A DNA stretch of 54,891 nt from Rhodoplanes serenus (GTDB taxonomy: Bacteria > Pseudomonadota > Alphaproteobacteria > Rhizobiales > Xanthobacteraceae): NCBI GenBank assembly GCA_945861855.1, contig CAMAWG010000009.1:1-54891 (forward strand), in the 5' to 3' direction. Shown piece by piece: positions 15,611-24,259 of this stretch. The position numbers and the translations under genes were made by a program. Numbering within the stretch: the first letter of the stretch is position 1; every line of letters begins with the position of its first letter. The notes beneath the pieces are model-generated. The model ran no database searches and was not told where the DNA came from. It saw only the letters and a list, made by a program, of their open reading frames with translations.

Positions 15611-16448
15611 AACGCAGATGTCCGGGTCGGTGGCCTCCGGCGCGCCGAGCCGCGCCTCGGGCAGCTCGTTCTACACCGCCATGCGGATTCTGCCGCGCGC
15701 GCAACGCGAGGCGATGTTCGAGATCTATTCGTTCTGCCGGCTGGTGGACGACATCGCCGATTCCACCGCGCCGCATGCCGAACGGCGGCTTGGCCTCGCG
15801 CAATGGCGCAAGGACATCGACGCGCTCTACGCCGGGCATCCGCCGGCGGAGTTGCGGTCGCTGGCGAAGACGGTGCGCGATTTCTCGCTGCGCAAGGAGG
15901 ATTTCCTGGCCGTGATCGACGGCATGGACATGGATGCGGCCGAGGACATCCGCGCCCCGGATTGGGCGACGCTCGACCTTTACTGCGATCGCGTCGCGAG
16001 CGCGGTCGGGCGGTTGTCGGTCCGCGTGTTCGGCACGGGCGAGCAGGACGGCATTGCGCTCGCCCACCATCTCGGCCGCGCGCTTCAGCTCACCAACATT
16101 CTCCGCGATATCGACGAGGACGCCGAACTGGGACGGCTCTATCTGCCGCAGGAGGAGTTGCGCAAGGCCGGGATCGCGAGCACCGATCCCGCTACGGTGT
16201 TGGCAAGCTCCGGGCTCCCGCAGGTCTGCGAGGCGGTCGCCGGGCGCGCGCTGAACCATTTCCAGGAGGCCGATACGATCATGGCGCGCAATCCGCGCCG
16301 GGTGGTGAAGGCGCCGCGGATCATGGAAGAAGTCTATCGCCACATGCTGCAAGGCATGGTGGCGCGCGGCTGGGCGCCGCCGCGCACGCGGGTGAGCGTG
16401 AGCGGGCTCCGCCTCTCCTGGATCGCCGTTCAATACGCAATCATCTGA
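15588..16448 (+). CDS. hpnD: Presqualene diphosphate synthase HpnD
   Basis: This 286-residue protein belongs to the squalene/phytoene synthase family. HpnD joins two farnesyl diphosphates to form presqualene diphosphate, the substrate of HpnC. Motif one is LVDDIAD (D54, D55, D58) and motif two is LRDIDED (D174-D178), followed by GRLYLP. The start at MNDATPTETQ is chosen because it gives the usual HpnD length; an ATG at 15477 would run deep through hpnC. The stop shares one base with the hpnE start (TGATG), consistent with a single operon. Confidence 0.93.
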   Translation: MNDATPTETQMSGSVASGAPSRASGSSFYTAMRILPRAQREAMFEIYSFCRLVDDIADSTAPHAERRLGLAQWRKDIDALYAGHPPAELRSLAKTVRDFSLRKEDFLAVIDGMDMDAAEDIRAPDWATLDLYCDRVASAVGRLSVRVFGTGEQDGIALAHHLGRALQLTNILRDIDEDAELGRLYLPQEELRKAGIASTDPATVLASSGLPQVCEAVAGRALNHFQEADTIMARNPRRVVKAPRIMEEVYRHMLQGMVARGWAPPRTRVSVSGLRLSWIAVQYAII

Positions 16449-17698
16449 TGGCGCGCACGGTCCACATTATCGGCGCAGGTCTCGCAGGCCTCGCAGCGGC
16501 GGTCCGGCTGGCGCCGTCAGGGGCCACGGTGGTCGTGCACGAAGCCACCGCCTATCCCGGCGGCCGCTGCCGGTCGTTTTTCGACCGCACCATCGGCATG
16601 ACCATCGACAACGGCAATCATCTGGTGCTGTCGGGCAATCGTTCGGTGCTGAGCTACGCGGAGGCGATCGGCAGCGCCGCGGGCCTGGTGGGACCGGCGG
16701 CGGCGGAGTTTCCATTCGTCGATCTCACCTCGAACGAACGCTGGACGCTGCGGATCAACGACGGCCTGCCGTGGTGGATCTTCGACAAGAGCCGCCGCGT
16801 TCCCGGCACCCACCTCGGCGACTATCTGCGCCTTTGGCGCTTGCTTCGGGTCGGTGCCGACGCGCCGGTGGGGCAGGTCATCGATTGCTCCGGCTCGCTG
16901 TATCAGCGGCTGGTTCATCCGCTGCTGCTCGCCGCGCTCAACCTCGAGCCGCGCGAGGGTTCGGCGGCGCTGGCTTCGGCGGTGGTGCGCGAGACGCTGG
17001 CGGCAGGCGGCCAAGCGTGCCGTCCGCTGATCGCCCGTGAGGGGCTCGGCCCCGTGCTGATCGAGCCTGCGATCGAGCATCTGCGCGGGCGCAACGTCGA
17101 GGTCCGGCTGGATCACGAATTGCGGGCGATGCGATTTTCGGATGGCAAGGTCGCCGAGCTCGACTTCGGCGCCGACACCGCCAGCATCGGCGCGGGCGAC
17201 GCGGTGATCCTGGCGGTGCCGACCCATGCCGCGGCGGCGCTCGTTCCCGGTCTCTCCACCCCGCAGGGCTACCGGGCCATCGCCAACGCGCATTTCCGCA
17301 TCGATGCCCCGCCCGGCACGCCGCCGATGCTCGGCATCATCAATGGCACGACCGAGTGGGTGTTCGCGTTCCCGGGCCGGCTGTCGGTCACCATCAGCAA
17401 CGCCGACCGGCTGATGGATGTGCCGCGCGCGATGCTGGCCCAGACGATCTGGCAGGAGGTCTCCAGGGCCGTGGGAATTGCCGCCGAACTGCCGCCGTGG
17501 CAAATCGTGCGGGAGCGCCGGGCGACCTTCGCGGCGACGCCCGAGGAAAACGACAGGCGTCCCGCGGCGCGGACGGAATGGGGGAATCTTGTTCTGGCTG
17601 GAGACTGGACCGCGACCGGATTGCCCGCGACGCTGGAGAGCGCGGCCCGGTCGGGTCATCGTGCGGCGGAGCTTGTAATGTCCGGGAGCAGCGTATGA
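16448..17698 (+). CDS. hpnE: Hydroxysqualene dehydroxylase HpnE
   Basis: This 416-residue FAD-dependent amine-oxidase/desaturase-fold protein reduces hydroxysqualene to squalene, completing the HpnCDE route. The N-terminal dinucleotide-binding motif is GAGLAGLAAAVRLA (residues 8-21), followed by PGGRCRSFFD, and the C-terminal FAD segment is LAGDWTATGLPATLE. The start ATG overlaps the hpnD stop, and the stop overlaps the shc start by 4 bases, so the order hpnC-D-E-shc is tightly coupled. Confidence 0.93.
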   Translation: MARTVHIIGAGLAGLAAAVRLAPSGATVVVHEATAYPGGRCRSFFDRTIGMTIDNGNHLVLSGNRSVLSYAEAIGSAAGLVGPAAAEFPFVDLTSNERWTLRINDGLPWWIFDKSRRVPGTHLGDYLRLWRLLRVGADAPVGQVIDCSGSLYQRLVHPLLLAALNLEPREGSAALASAVVRETLAAGGQACRPLIAREGLGPVLIEPAIEHLRGRNVEVRLDHELRAMRFSDGKVAELDFGADTASIGAGDAVILAVPTHAAAALVPGLSTPQGYRAIANAHFRIDAPPGTPPMLGIINGTTEWVFAFPGRLSVTISNADRLMDVPRAMLAQTIWQEVSRAVGIAAELPPWQIVRERRATFAATPEENDRRPAARTEWGNLVLAGDWTATGLPATLESAARSGHRAAELVMSGSSV

Positions 17699-19653
17699 AC
17701 GCGGAACCGGCCGTGCTCGACAACACAAGCCTCGACCGCAACATCGCCGCGGCGACGCGGGCGCTGCTCGATTGCCAGTTGCCCGCCGGCGAATGGTGCT
17801 TCGAGCTCGAGGCCGACGCCACAATCCCGTCCGAATACGTGTTCCTTCGCCACTATCTCGGCGAGCCGGTGGACGCCGGGCTGGAGCAGAAGATCGCGGT
17901 GTATCTGCGCCGCACACAGAGCCCTGCTCACGGCGGCTGGCCGCTGTTCCAGGATGCCGACTTCGACATGAGCGCGAGCGTGAAGGCCTATTTCGCGCTC
18001 AAGATGATCGGCGACTCCTCCGATGCCCCGCACATGGCGCGGGCGCGGGAGGCGATCCGGTCGCGCGGAGGGGCTGGGCGCGCCAACATCTTCACCAAAA
18101 TCATGCTGGCGCTGTACGGGTTCATCCCGTGGCGCGCAGTACCGGCGATGCCGGTCGAGATCATGCTGTTTCCGAAATGGTTTCCGTTCCATCTCGACAA
18201 GATTTCCTACTGGAGCCGCACCGTTATCGTGCCGATGCTGGTGCTGATGGCGCTCAAGCCGCGCGCGCGCAATCCGAAGAACATCCGGATCGACGAGCTG
18301 TTCCTCGAACCGCCGGCGACGCTCGGGCCGGCGCCCAAGGCGCCGCAGCATAACGCGTTGCTGTTCTGGTTCTTCCGCGCCTTCGACATCATGTTGCGCG
18401 CGAGCGAGCCGATGTTCTCCAAGCTGTCGCGGCCGCGTGCGATGGAGACCGCGGTGGCGTGGACGATCGAGCGACTCAACGGCGAAGACGGGTTGGGCGG
18501 AATCTACCCGGCGATGGCCAACAGCGTGATGATGTTCGACGCGCTGGGCCATGGCGAAGACTATCCGCACCGGGCGGTCGCCCGCCGGGCGATCGAGAAG
18601 CTCCTGGCGGTGGGGCCGCACGAGGCCTACTGCCAGCCGTGCGTCTCGCCGATCTGGGACACGGCGCTTGCGGCCCACGCGCTGATGGAAACCGGCGACG
18701 GCGAGGCGCAGCAGCAGGTCGCCAAGAGCCTGCGGTGGCTCGAGACCAAGCAGGTGCTCGACGTCAAGGGCGACTGGGTGGCGCGGCGGCCGGACGTGCG
18801 CCCCGGCGGCTGGGCGTTCCAGTACGCCAACCCGCATTATCCCGATGTCGATGACACCGCGGTGGTGGTCGCGGCGATGGATCGTGCGCGCAGCGTGGAC
18901 GCGCGGATCGACCACCGCCCCTCCATCGCGCGCGCGCGGGAATGGATATTGGGAATCCAGAGCAAGAACGGCGCCTGGGGCGCGTTCGATGCCGACAACG
19001 AATATTACTATCTCAACCACATCCCGTTCGCCGATCACGGCGCGCTGCTCGATCCGCCGACCGAGGACGTCACCGCGCGCTGCGTGTCGATGCTGGCGCA
19101 GCTCGGCGAGACGCCGAAGAATTCGCCCGCGGTCGCGGCGGCGGTGGATTATCTCAAGCGTACGCAGCTTGCCGACGGAAGCTGGTACGGCCGCTGGGGC
19201 ATGAACTACATCTACGGCACCTGGTCGGTGCTGTGCGCGCTCAACGCCGCGGGCGTCGATCGCGGCGCGCCCGAGGTGCGCAAGGCCGCGGCCTGGCTGA
19301 TCTCGATCCAGAACGCCGACGGCGGCTGGGGCGAGGACGGCTCAAGCTACAAGCTCGACTGTCGCGGCCATGAGCCGGCGCCGAGCACCGCGTCGCAGAC
19401 CGCCTGGGCGCTGCTCGGGTTGATGGCGACCGGCGACGTCAACGAGCCCGCGGTTGCCCGCGGTATCCGGTATCTCCAGCGAGAGCAGGGCGACGACGGC
19501 TTCTGGGAGGAAGCGCGCTACACCGCGACCGGTTTCCCGCGGGTGTTCTATCTGCGCTACCACGGCTACCGGAAGTATTTCCCGCTGTGGGCGATGGCGC
19601 GCTATCGCAACCTGACCGCGCGCAACGACCGCACCGTCAAGTTCGGGATGTAA
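17695..19653 (+). CDS. shc: Squalene-hopene cyclase
   Basis: This 652-residue membrane-associated triterpene cyclase converts squalene to hopene/hopanol. The catalytic DXDD acid motif is visible as DVDD at residues 384-387 (context PHYPDVDDTAVV). Several QW-type repeats are present, for example around SKNGAWGAFDADNEYYY and NADGGWGEDG. Length and motif order match alphaproteobacterial HpnF/Shc. The start at MNAEPAVLDN overlaps the hpnE stop by 4 bases. In related genomes hpnG often follows closely; here a repeat (19663-19803) and a minus-strand gene follow, so the operon ends at shc. Confidence 0.96.
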   Translation: MNAEPAVLDNTSLDRNIAAATRALLDCQLPAGEWCFELEADATIPSEYVFLRHYLGEPVDAGLEQKIAVYLRRTQSPAHGGWPLFQDADFDMSASVKAYFALKMIGDSSDAPHMARAREAIRSRGGAGRANIFTKIMLALYGFIPWRAVPAMPVEIMLFPKWFPFHLDKISYWSRTVIVPMLVLMALKPRARNPKNIRIDELFLEPPATLGPAPKAPQHNALLFWFFRAFDIMLRASEPMFSKLSRPRAMETAVAWTIERLNGEDGLGGIYPAMANSVMMFDALGHGEDYPHRAVARRAIEKLLAVGPHEAYCQPCVSPIWDTALAAHALMETGDGEAQQQVAKSLRWLETKQVLDVKGDWVARRPDVRPGGWAFQYANPHYPDVDDTAVVVAAMDRARSVDARIDHRPSIARAREWILGIQSKNGAWGAFDADNEYYYLNHIPFADHGALLDPPTEDVTARCVSMLAQLGETPKNSPAVAAAVDYLKRTQLADGSWYGRWGMNYIYGTWSVLCALNAAGVDRGAPEVRKAAAWLISIQNADGGWGEDGSSYKLDCRGHEPAPSTASQTAWALLGLMATGDVNEPAVARGIRYLQREQGDDGFWEEARYTATGFPRVFYLRYHGYRKYFPLWAMARYRNLTARNDRTVKFGM

Positions 19654-19662
19654 TCTAAGTAT

Positions 19663-19803
19663 TGTCATTCCGGACGCCGCCAACGGGTCCGCGCAAAGCG
19701 CGGCCCGATGACAGGCTCCGCGGCGATCCGGAATCCAGAAACGCAGTCAAAGCTTGCATCTGTATTCCGGGTTCACGCGCTTCGCGCGTGCCCCGGAATG
19801 ACG
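19663..19803. repeat. Intergenic palindromic repeat, family B (copy 1)
   Basis: The segment starts TGTCATTCCGGACGCCGCCA and ends GCGTGCCCCGGAATGACGT, with internal CGCGAAGCGCG-type stems and the words GATCCGGAATCCAG and TATTCCGGGTT. A second copy is at 44861-44980. It separates shc from the convergent LTXXQ-family gene and probably lies in both 3' untranslated regions. Confidence 0.8.
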
Positions 19804-19824
19804 TAGAGGCGTTGTCTCAGCGGG

Positions 19825-21090
19825 TCAACGAAGCGAGTTCAGCTTGCTCTTCTGCTCATCGCTGAGCTGACTGGTGAAGTCGTTGAGCGTGATGTTGACG
19901 TTGGAGGCGGCGAAGATCACAGCGGTCAGACGATCGGCCGCCGCATCGAGCCGCGCCGCCGGCGTGGCCTCGATCGGCTTCAGGCACGAGGCCATCAGGA
20001 ATTGCCCCATCTCGGACGAGGTCTTCTGCAGCGCGTCGAGACTCGCCCGCTGGGCCTTGGTGGGGCGCAGGCTCTGCTCGATCTGCCGCATCGGCGCTTC
20101 GTTCGAGACAGGCGCGCCGCACATCCGCGCCATGTCGGCGCGGCTTATGCCGCGCGCGTTCGCCTGCTGTGGCGCGGGCGCGGCAAACTGCTGCTTCTGC
20201 TGATCGGTCAGCGAGTCATAGAACCGGGCCAGCGGGCCGCGGATGAGCTGCGCTGCACCGTGCACCGCCCACAGCGTGTTCTGCATGACCTGAATGCGCT
20301 CCACCGGCGTGAGACCGGCCTCGTCGCCGCGGCAGGTCGACTTGATGGAGGCGATGGCGTCGCTGAGCGCCGTCGTGAGTTGATCGAGCGCGCCGCGCTG
20401 CGCGGCGTCGAGCTCGATCGAGGTCGCGATCTGGGCGATCGGCCAGTCGGTCGCGGTCAGATCGACGCTGCCGCAGCCGGCGGCCACCGGGGCGGCGTTC
20501 GGCTCGTCGGCACGGGCCTGCGCATTGTTCGCCCGCGTTCTCGCCGCGAGCGTGGCGCTCGGAACGAGCGCGGTGCCGAGCACGTCGGCGATGCCGTGGG
20601 CGCGCAGCCGCTCGCCGTATTCCTTCGGCCAGAGTGCGAAGCCGACGACATCTTCATAGGCGCTCGGCCAGGCCAGCGGGCCGACGGTGCCGAGGCGGGC
20701 GGCCTGACGGACGGGTTCGACCGCGCGGGGCTCGTCGGTGGATGCCGATCCGGTGGTTGCCATCTGCGGGTTCGTGGCGCCGGTTCGAGCGTCGGGTGTG
20801 TCGGAGGGGTTGTTGGCGGCGATGGCGGCGGTTGCGCCGGCCACACCGGCCACTGCCGCTGCGGGAGCCGCCGATCTCGCGACGGCTCTGGCGCGAGCCG
20901 CGCGGATGGCCGCCGCCCGCCGCTGCTGATAGCCCGCCCGCGGTCCGGCGTAGCGGCCAGCCCCGAACACCGGTCCCAGCGGTCCGGCTCTCAGGATTTT
21001 CAACAGCAACGGCCGCGCGTCGGCCTGCGTGGGCGGCATCGCGATGGGTGCCAGCAATAAACCCATAACCAGGATCGTACCCCGACGCAT
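19825..21090 (-). CDS. LTXXQ-motif (Spy/CpxP-like) periplasmic protein
   Basis: This 421-residue protein starts at MRRGTILVMG, where a hydrophobic segment (about residues 4-20) forms a signal peptide or anchor ending near ADARP. An Ala/Arg-rich low-complexity stretch follows (about 40-85). The C-terminal two thirds contain repeated LTxxQ-type motifs: LDAAQRGAL, LTDQQKQQF, PTKAQRASL and LSDEQKSKL. They are characteristic of the periplasmic Spy/CpxP chaperone family and its larger rhizobial relatives. It lies between shc and a divergent MMPL exporter, so an envelope role linked to hopanoids is possible but unproven. Confidence 0.8.
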   Translation of the reverse strand: MRRGTILVMGLLLAPIAMPPTQADARPLLLKILRAGPLGPVFGAGRYAGPRAGYQQRRAAAIRAARARAVARSAAPAAAVAGVAGATAAIAANNPSDTPDARTGATNPQMATTGSASTDEPRAVEPVRQAARLGTVGPLAWPSAYEDVVGFALWPKEYGERLRAHGIADVLGTALVPSATLAARTRANNAQARADEPNAAPVAAGCGSVDLTATDWPIAQIATSIELDAAQRGALDQLTTALSDAIASIKSTCRGDEAGLTPVERIQVMQNTLWAVHGAAQLIRGPLARFYDSLTDQQKQQFAAPAPQQANARGISRADMARMCGAPVSNEAPMRQIEQSLRPTKAQRASLDALQKTSSEMGQFLMASCLKPIEATPAARLDAAADRLTAVIFAASNVNITLNDFTSQLSDEQKSKLNSLR

Positions 21091-21251
21091 GAAGGCCTCC
21101 GGCCCCGTTTGGGCGCCCCTGACAAGATTGCTCGGATTACATAACGGCGGGAGGGGACCCCGGGTTCCCTTCAAGGGCATTCGGTGTACAACTCCGGGTC
21201 CCAAAAACGACCCCGGATTTGGCCTACCCGGACTTCATCGAATAGCGTCAT

Positions 21252-23648
21252 ATGGTCTCAACGCGGCGCACGCCCGAAGGAAAACCTGTGTCGACAAGCG
21301 ATTCCAACAAGATGGATGGCGCCGGGGCGTCACCGCCCCGCAGGCTTCATGACCTGGCCTACGGGGTCGAGCGGATGGGCCTGATCTCGCTGCGCGCGCC
21401 GGTTGTGTCGGCTATCGTCCTCGTCCTGCTCTGCGTTCTTGCGGTTCTTGGCGTGGGGCGTCTCAAGGTCGACGATTCGCTGAGCCAGCTTTTCCGCTCC
21501 GATACCAAGGAGTTCCGCCAGTACGAAGAGGTGACCAAGCGCTTTCCCTCCAGCGAGTTCGACGTCCTGGTGGTGGTCGAAGGCAAGACCCTGATGGAGC
21601 GGGAGTCGATCGAGAAGCTCCGCGACCTCGTCACCGACCTGCAACTGATCGACAGCGTGCGCGGCCTGATTTCGCTGTTCTCGGCCCGGCAGCCGCCGGA
21701 AGGTGGCAGGCTGCCCGCGCCGGTGTTCCCGGAAACGCTGCCGACCGGCCCCGAATATGACGCGCTGGTCAAGCGCGTGCTGAGCAACGAGATCATCCGC
21801 GGCAAGCTTCTGGCGGAGGACGGCACGCTGGCGCTGGTCGTGCTCTCGCTCGATCCGAAGATCGTCAGCGGCAAGGGGCTCAAGACCACCGTCGGCGAAA
21901 TCCGCAAGACGATGCAGGAAAACCTCGGCTCCACCGGGCTTACGGTGCAGTTGGCCGGCGTGCCGACCATGCAGCTCGAAATCCGCAACGCCGTCGAGCG
22001 CGATACGCTCCTTTACAACACCATTGGCTTTGCTGCGGGATGCCTGATCGCCATCGCGTTCTTCCGCCGCGTCTCTTTCATGATCATCGCTGCGGCGCCG
22101 CCGCTGATCGCGATTCTGCTGTCCCTCGGCGCGCTCGGCTGGTTCAACTTCAGCCTCAATATGTTCCTCAACGTGATGACGCCGCTCATCATGGTGATCA
22201 GCTTCTCCGACAGCATGCAGCTCACCTTCGCCGCGCGCGACCGGCTGATCGCCGGCCAGGACAAATACCAGGCATTCCGCGAGGCCGTGCTGGTGGTCGG
22301 CCCGGCCTGCGTGCTGACCCATGGCACCGCCGGGATTTCATTTATTGCCTTGCAGTTCTCGAGCTCGGAGGCGATCCGCACCTTCGGGGAAGCGGGCTTG
22401 ATGGCGACCGTGATCGCGCTCCTGGCGGTGCTGTCCCTGGTGCCGCTGCTCGGCGTACTGCTGATCCGGAAAGAAGCAAGCTTTGCCGTCAACACCAGGG
22501 GAGCGGACATCGGCGTCGATTTCCTGCGCCGCTTCTGTAGCTGGATTGCGCGCCGGATGGTGAGCCATTCGGGACTCTACAGCCTGATCGGCCTGCTGGT
22601 GGTCGTCGGGTTGTCGGCCATCTACATCAGTCTCGAGCCGCGTTACCGGTTGGCCGACCAGGTACCGGACAAGCGTCAGGCGGTCGAGGCTTCGGGCCGG
22701 CTCGACGCCAAGCTCACCGGCGCCAACCCGATCGACGTGCTGATCGAATTCCCGAAGGGCGCGAATCTTTACGACGACCAGACGCTCGCCACCATCGCGG
22801 CGGTGCATACGATCGTGGAGAAGCAGGCCGGCGTCGGCAACGTCTGGTCGCTGGACTCGTTGCGGCGGTGGCTCGCCGAGAAGGCCGGCAAGGCCGATCT
22901 CGACACGCTCAAACAATATGTCGATATCCTGCCGGAGCATCTGACACGGCGGTTTGTCTCGGCGGAAAAGGACGCCGTCGTCGTGTCCGGCCGCATTCCC
23001 GACATCGACGCCAGCGAGTTGCTGCCGGTGGTGCAGAAGCTCGACAAGGCGCTCGACGACGTGCGCAAGGCCCATCCGGGCTACGAGATCGCGGTCACCG
23101 GGCTGGCGGCGATCGCGGCGCGCAACTCAGCCGACATGATCGGCAAGCTCAACCAGGCACTGACGGTGGAGATCGTCTTTGTCGCGGCCTTCATCGGATT
23201 GGCGTTCCGGTCCGTCGTCGTGATGCTGGTGAGCATCCTGCCCGGCATCTTCCCGGTGGTGATGGCGGGCGCGGTGCTGTGGGCGATGGGCCAGGGCCTG
23301 CAGTTTGCCAGCGTCGTGGCTCTGACGGTATCGTTCGGGCTGGGGCTGTCCGCCACCATCCACTTCCTCAACCGGCTGCGGCTGGAGGACAAGCCGGGGC
23401 AGGATCCGGCCATCGGCGTCGAGCGGGCGACCATCCTGGTGGGCCCGGCCCTGATCCTGACGTCGGTGGTGCTGGCCTGCGGGCTTGCGGTGATGGTGTT
23501 CTCGGACCTGCCGTCGCTGCGCCTGTTCGGCTGGCTCTCGGCCTTCGCCATGCTGGCGGCATTGACCGCGGACCTGCTGATCCTGCGGCCGACGGCGATG
23601 TATCTGAATCAGCTGGTCAGGCGCTTTCGTAAGGAGCCGGCCCGGTAG
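21252..23648 (+). CDS. MMPL/RND-superfamily exporter (hopanoid-region, not HpnN)
   Basis: This 798-residue RND permease has the usual twofold layout. A first helix (about residues 50-70) is followed by a large periplasmic domain, a helix bundle at about 255-405, a second isolated helix near 440-460, another periplasmic domain, and a C-terminal bundle from about 640. It is clearly paralogous in design to HpnN at 26089-28695, but the sequences differ. It begins 161 bases from the divergent LTXXQ gene. An ATG at 21312 is an alternative start and would only shorten a polar N-terminus. Substrate unknown; a lipid is plausible from context. Confidence 0.85.
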   Translation: MVSTRRTPEGKPVSTSDSNKMDGAGASPPRRLHDLAYGVERMGLISLRAPVVSAIVLVLLCVLAVLGVGRLKVDDSLSQLFRSDTKEFRQYEEVTKRFPSSEFDVLVVVEGKTLMERESIEKLRDLVTDLQLIDSVRGLISLFSARQPPEGGRLPAPVFPETLPTGPEYDALVKRVLSNEIIRGKLLAEDGTLALVVLSLDPKIVSGKGLKTTVGEIRKTMQENLGSTGLTVQLAGVPTMQLEIRNAVERDTLLYNTIGFAAGCLIAIAFFRRVSFMIIAAAPPLIAILLSLGALGWFNFSLNMFLNVMTPLIMVISFSDSMQLTFAARDRLIAGQDKYQAFREAVLVVGPACVLTHGTAGISFIALQFSSSEAIRTFGEAGLMATVIALLAVLSLVPLLGVLLIRKEASFAVNTRGADIGVDFLRRFCSWIARRMVSHSGLYSLIGLLVVVGLSAIYISLEPRYRLADQVPDKRQAVEASGRLDAKLTGANPIDVLIEFPKGANLYDDQTLATIAAVHTIVEKQAGVGNVWSLDSLRRWLAEKAGKADLDTLKQYVDILPEHLTRRFVSAEKDAVVVSGRIPDIDASELLPVVQKLDKALDDVRKAHPGYEIAVTGLAAIAARNSADMIGKLNQALTVEIVFVAAFIGLAFRSVVVMLVSILPGIFPVVMAGAVLWAMGQGLQFASVVALTVSFGLGLSATIHFLNRLRLEDKPGQDPAIGVERATILVGPALILTSVVLACGLAVMVFSDLPSLRLFGWLSAFAMLAALTADLLILRPTAMYLNQLVRRFRKEPAR

Positions 23649-23659
23649 GTCCAGGCGGG

Positions 23660-24142
23660 TTACCTCCCGCGGGCCATCGAGATCGTGACTTCCGAGACTT
23701 CGCTGCCCGGCGACTTGATCGAGACGTTCAGCGCGGACCCGCTGGTGCGGATCGATAGCGCAGCGGTGAACCCGATGGCCGAGGCCTCGGCCTGGATGTT
23801 GGAGGCGGTGGCCTTGCCTGAAAGCGAGCCGATGACGCCGCGGGTGGTTTCGTTCCACGAGCCGGAAATGTTGCCGCCGTCGGAGGAAATGTCGCTCGCC
23901 AGCTCGAACTTGTAGCTGTCGCTCGCGCAGCGCAGGCTCAAGGCCAGCGACTTGCCGCTGGCGTTGTTGCTGCTGCGGCAGCGGATGCGCTCGCTCGATC
24001 CGTCCTTGACGGTGATCTTGCCGCTGCCCGACCAGTTTCCTGCGAACTGGGCAAGCGGGCCGTCGGCGGCTTTCGAGCCTTGTGCGGCGAAGGCGAGGAG
24101 GCCTGCCGCCATCGCGAGTGCAGCAAAATTTCGTGCGTTCAT
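23660..24142 (-). CDS. Small secreted protein of unknown function
   Basis: This 160-residue protein has a Sec signal peptide: MNARNF, then an Ala/Leu-rich core, with likely cleavage after SKAAD. The mature part is rich in Gly, Ser and Asn, predicted beta, with the phrases FAGNWSGSGKITVKDG, ERIRCRSS, LRCASDSYKFEL and SGSWNETTRG. Two cysteines (RC and RCAS) could form a disulfide. The pattern suggests a small periplasmic beta-barrel or lipocalin-like fold, but no family is recognised with certainty. It converges with the MMPL gene, leaving an 11-base gap, and lies between it and hpnH. Confidence 0.7.
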   Translation of the reverse strand: MNARNFAALAMAAGLLAFAAQGSKAADGPLAQFAGNWSGSGKITVKDGSSERIRCRSSNNASGKSLALSLRCASDSYKFELASDISSDGGNISGSWNETTRGVIGSLSGKATASNIQAEASAIGFTAALSIRTSGSALNVSIKSPGSEVSEVTISMARGR

Positions 24143-24259
24143 AGTCGCCCAAACCCGTGATCCGCCGGCCTGGTTCCCTCCAGGCTTCGTCCACGTTCCC
24201 TGATGATGATATTTTCGGCCCGACCGAGCCCACACTAGCATGTCGGCGAACATAAATGA

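Noticed and set aside
15803-17698. A 631-codon frame that could be read as an HpnD-HpnE fusion
   Set aside because: The first 215 codons are a shifted frame of hpnD with no family similarity. The true HpnE starts at 16448.
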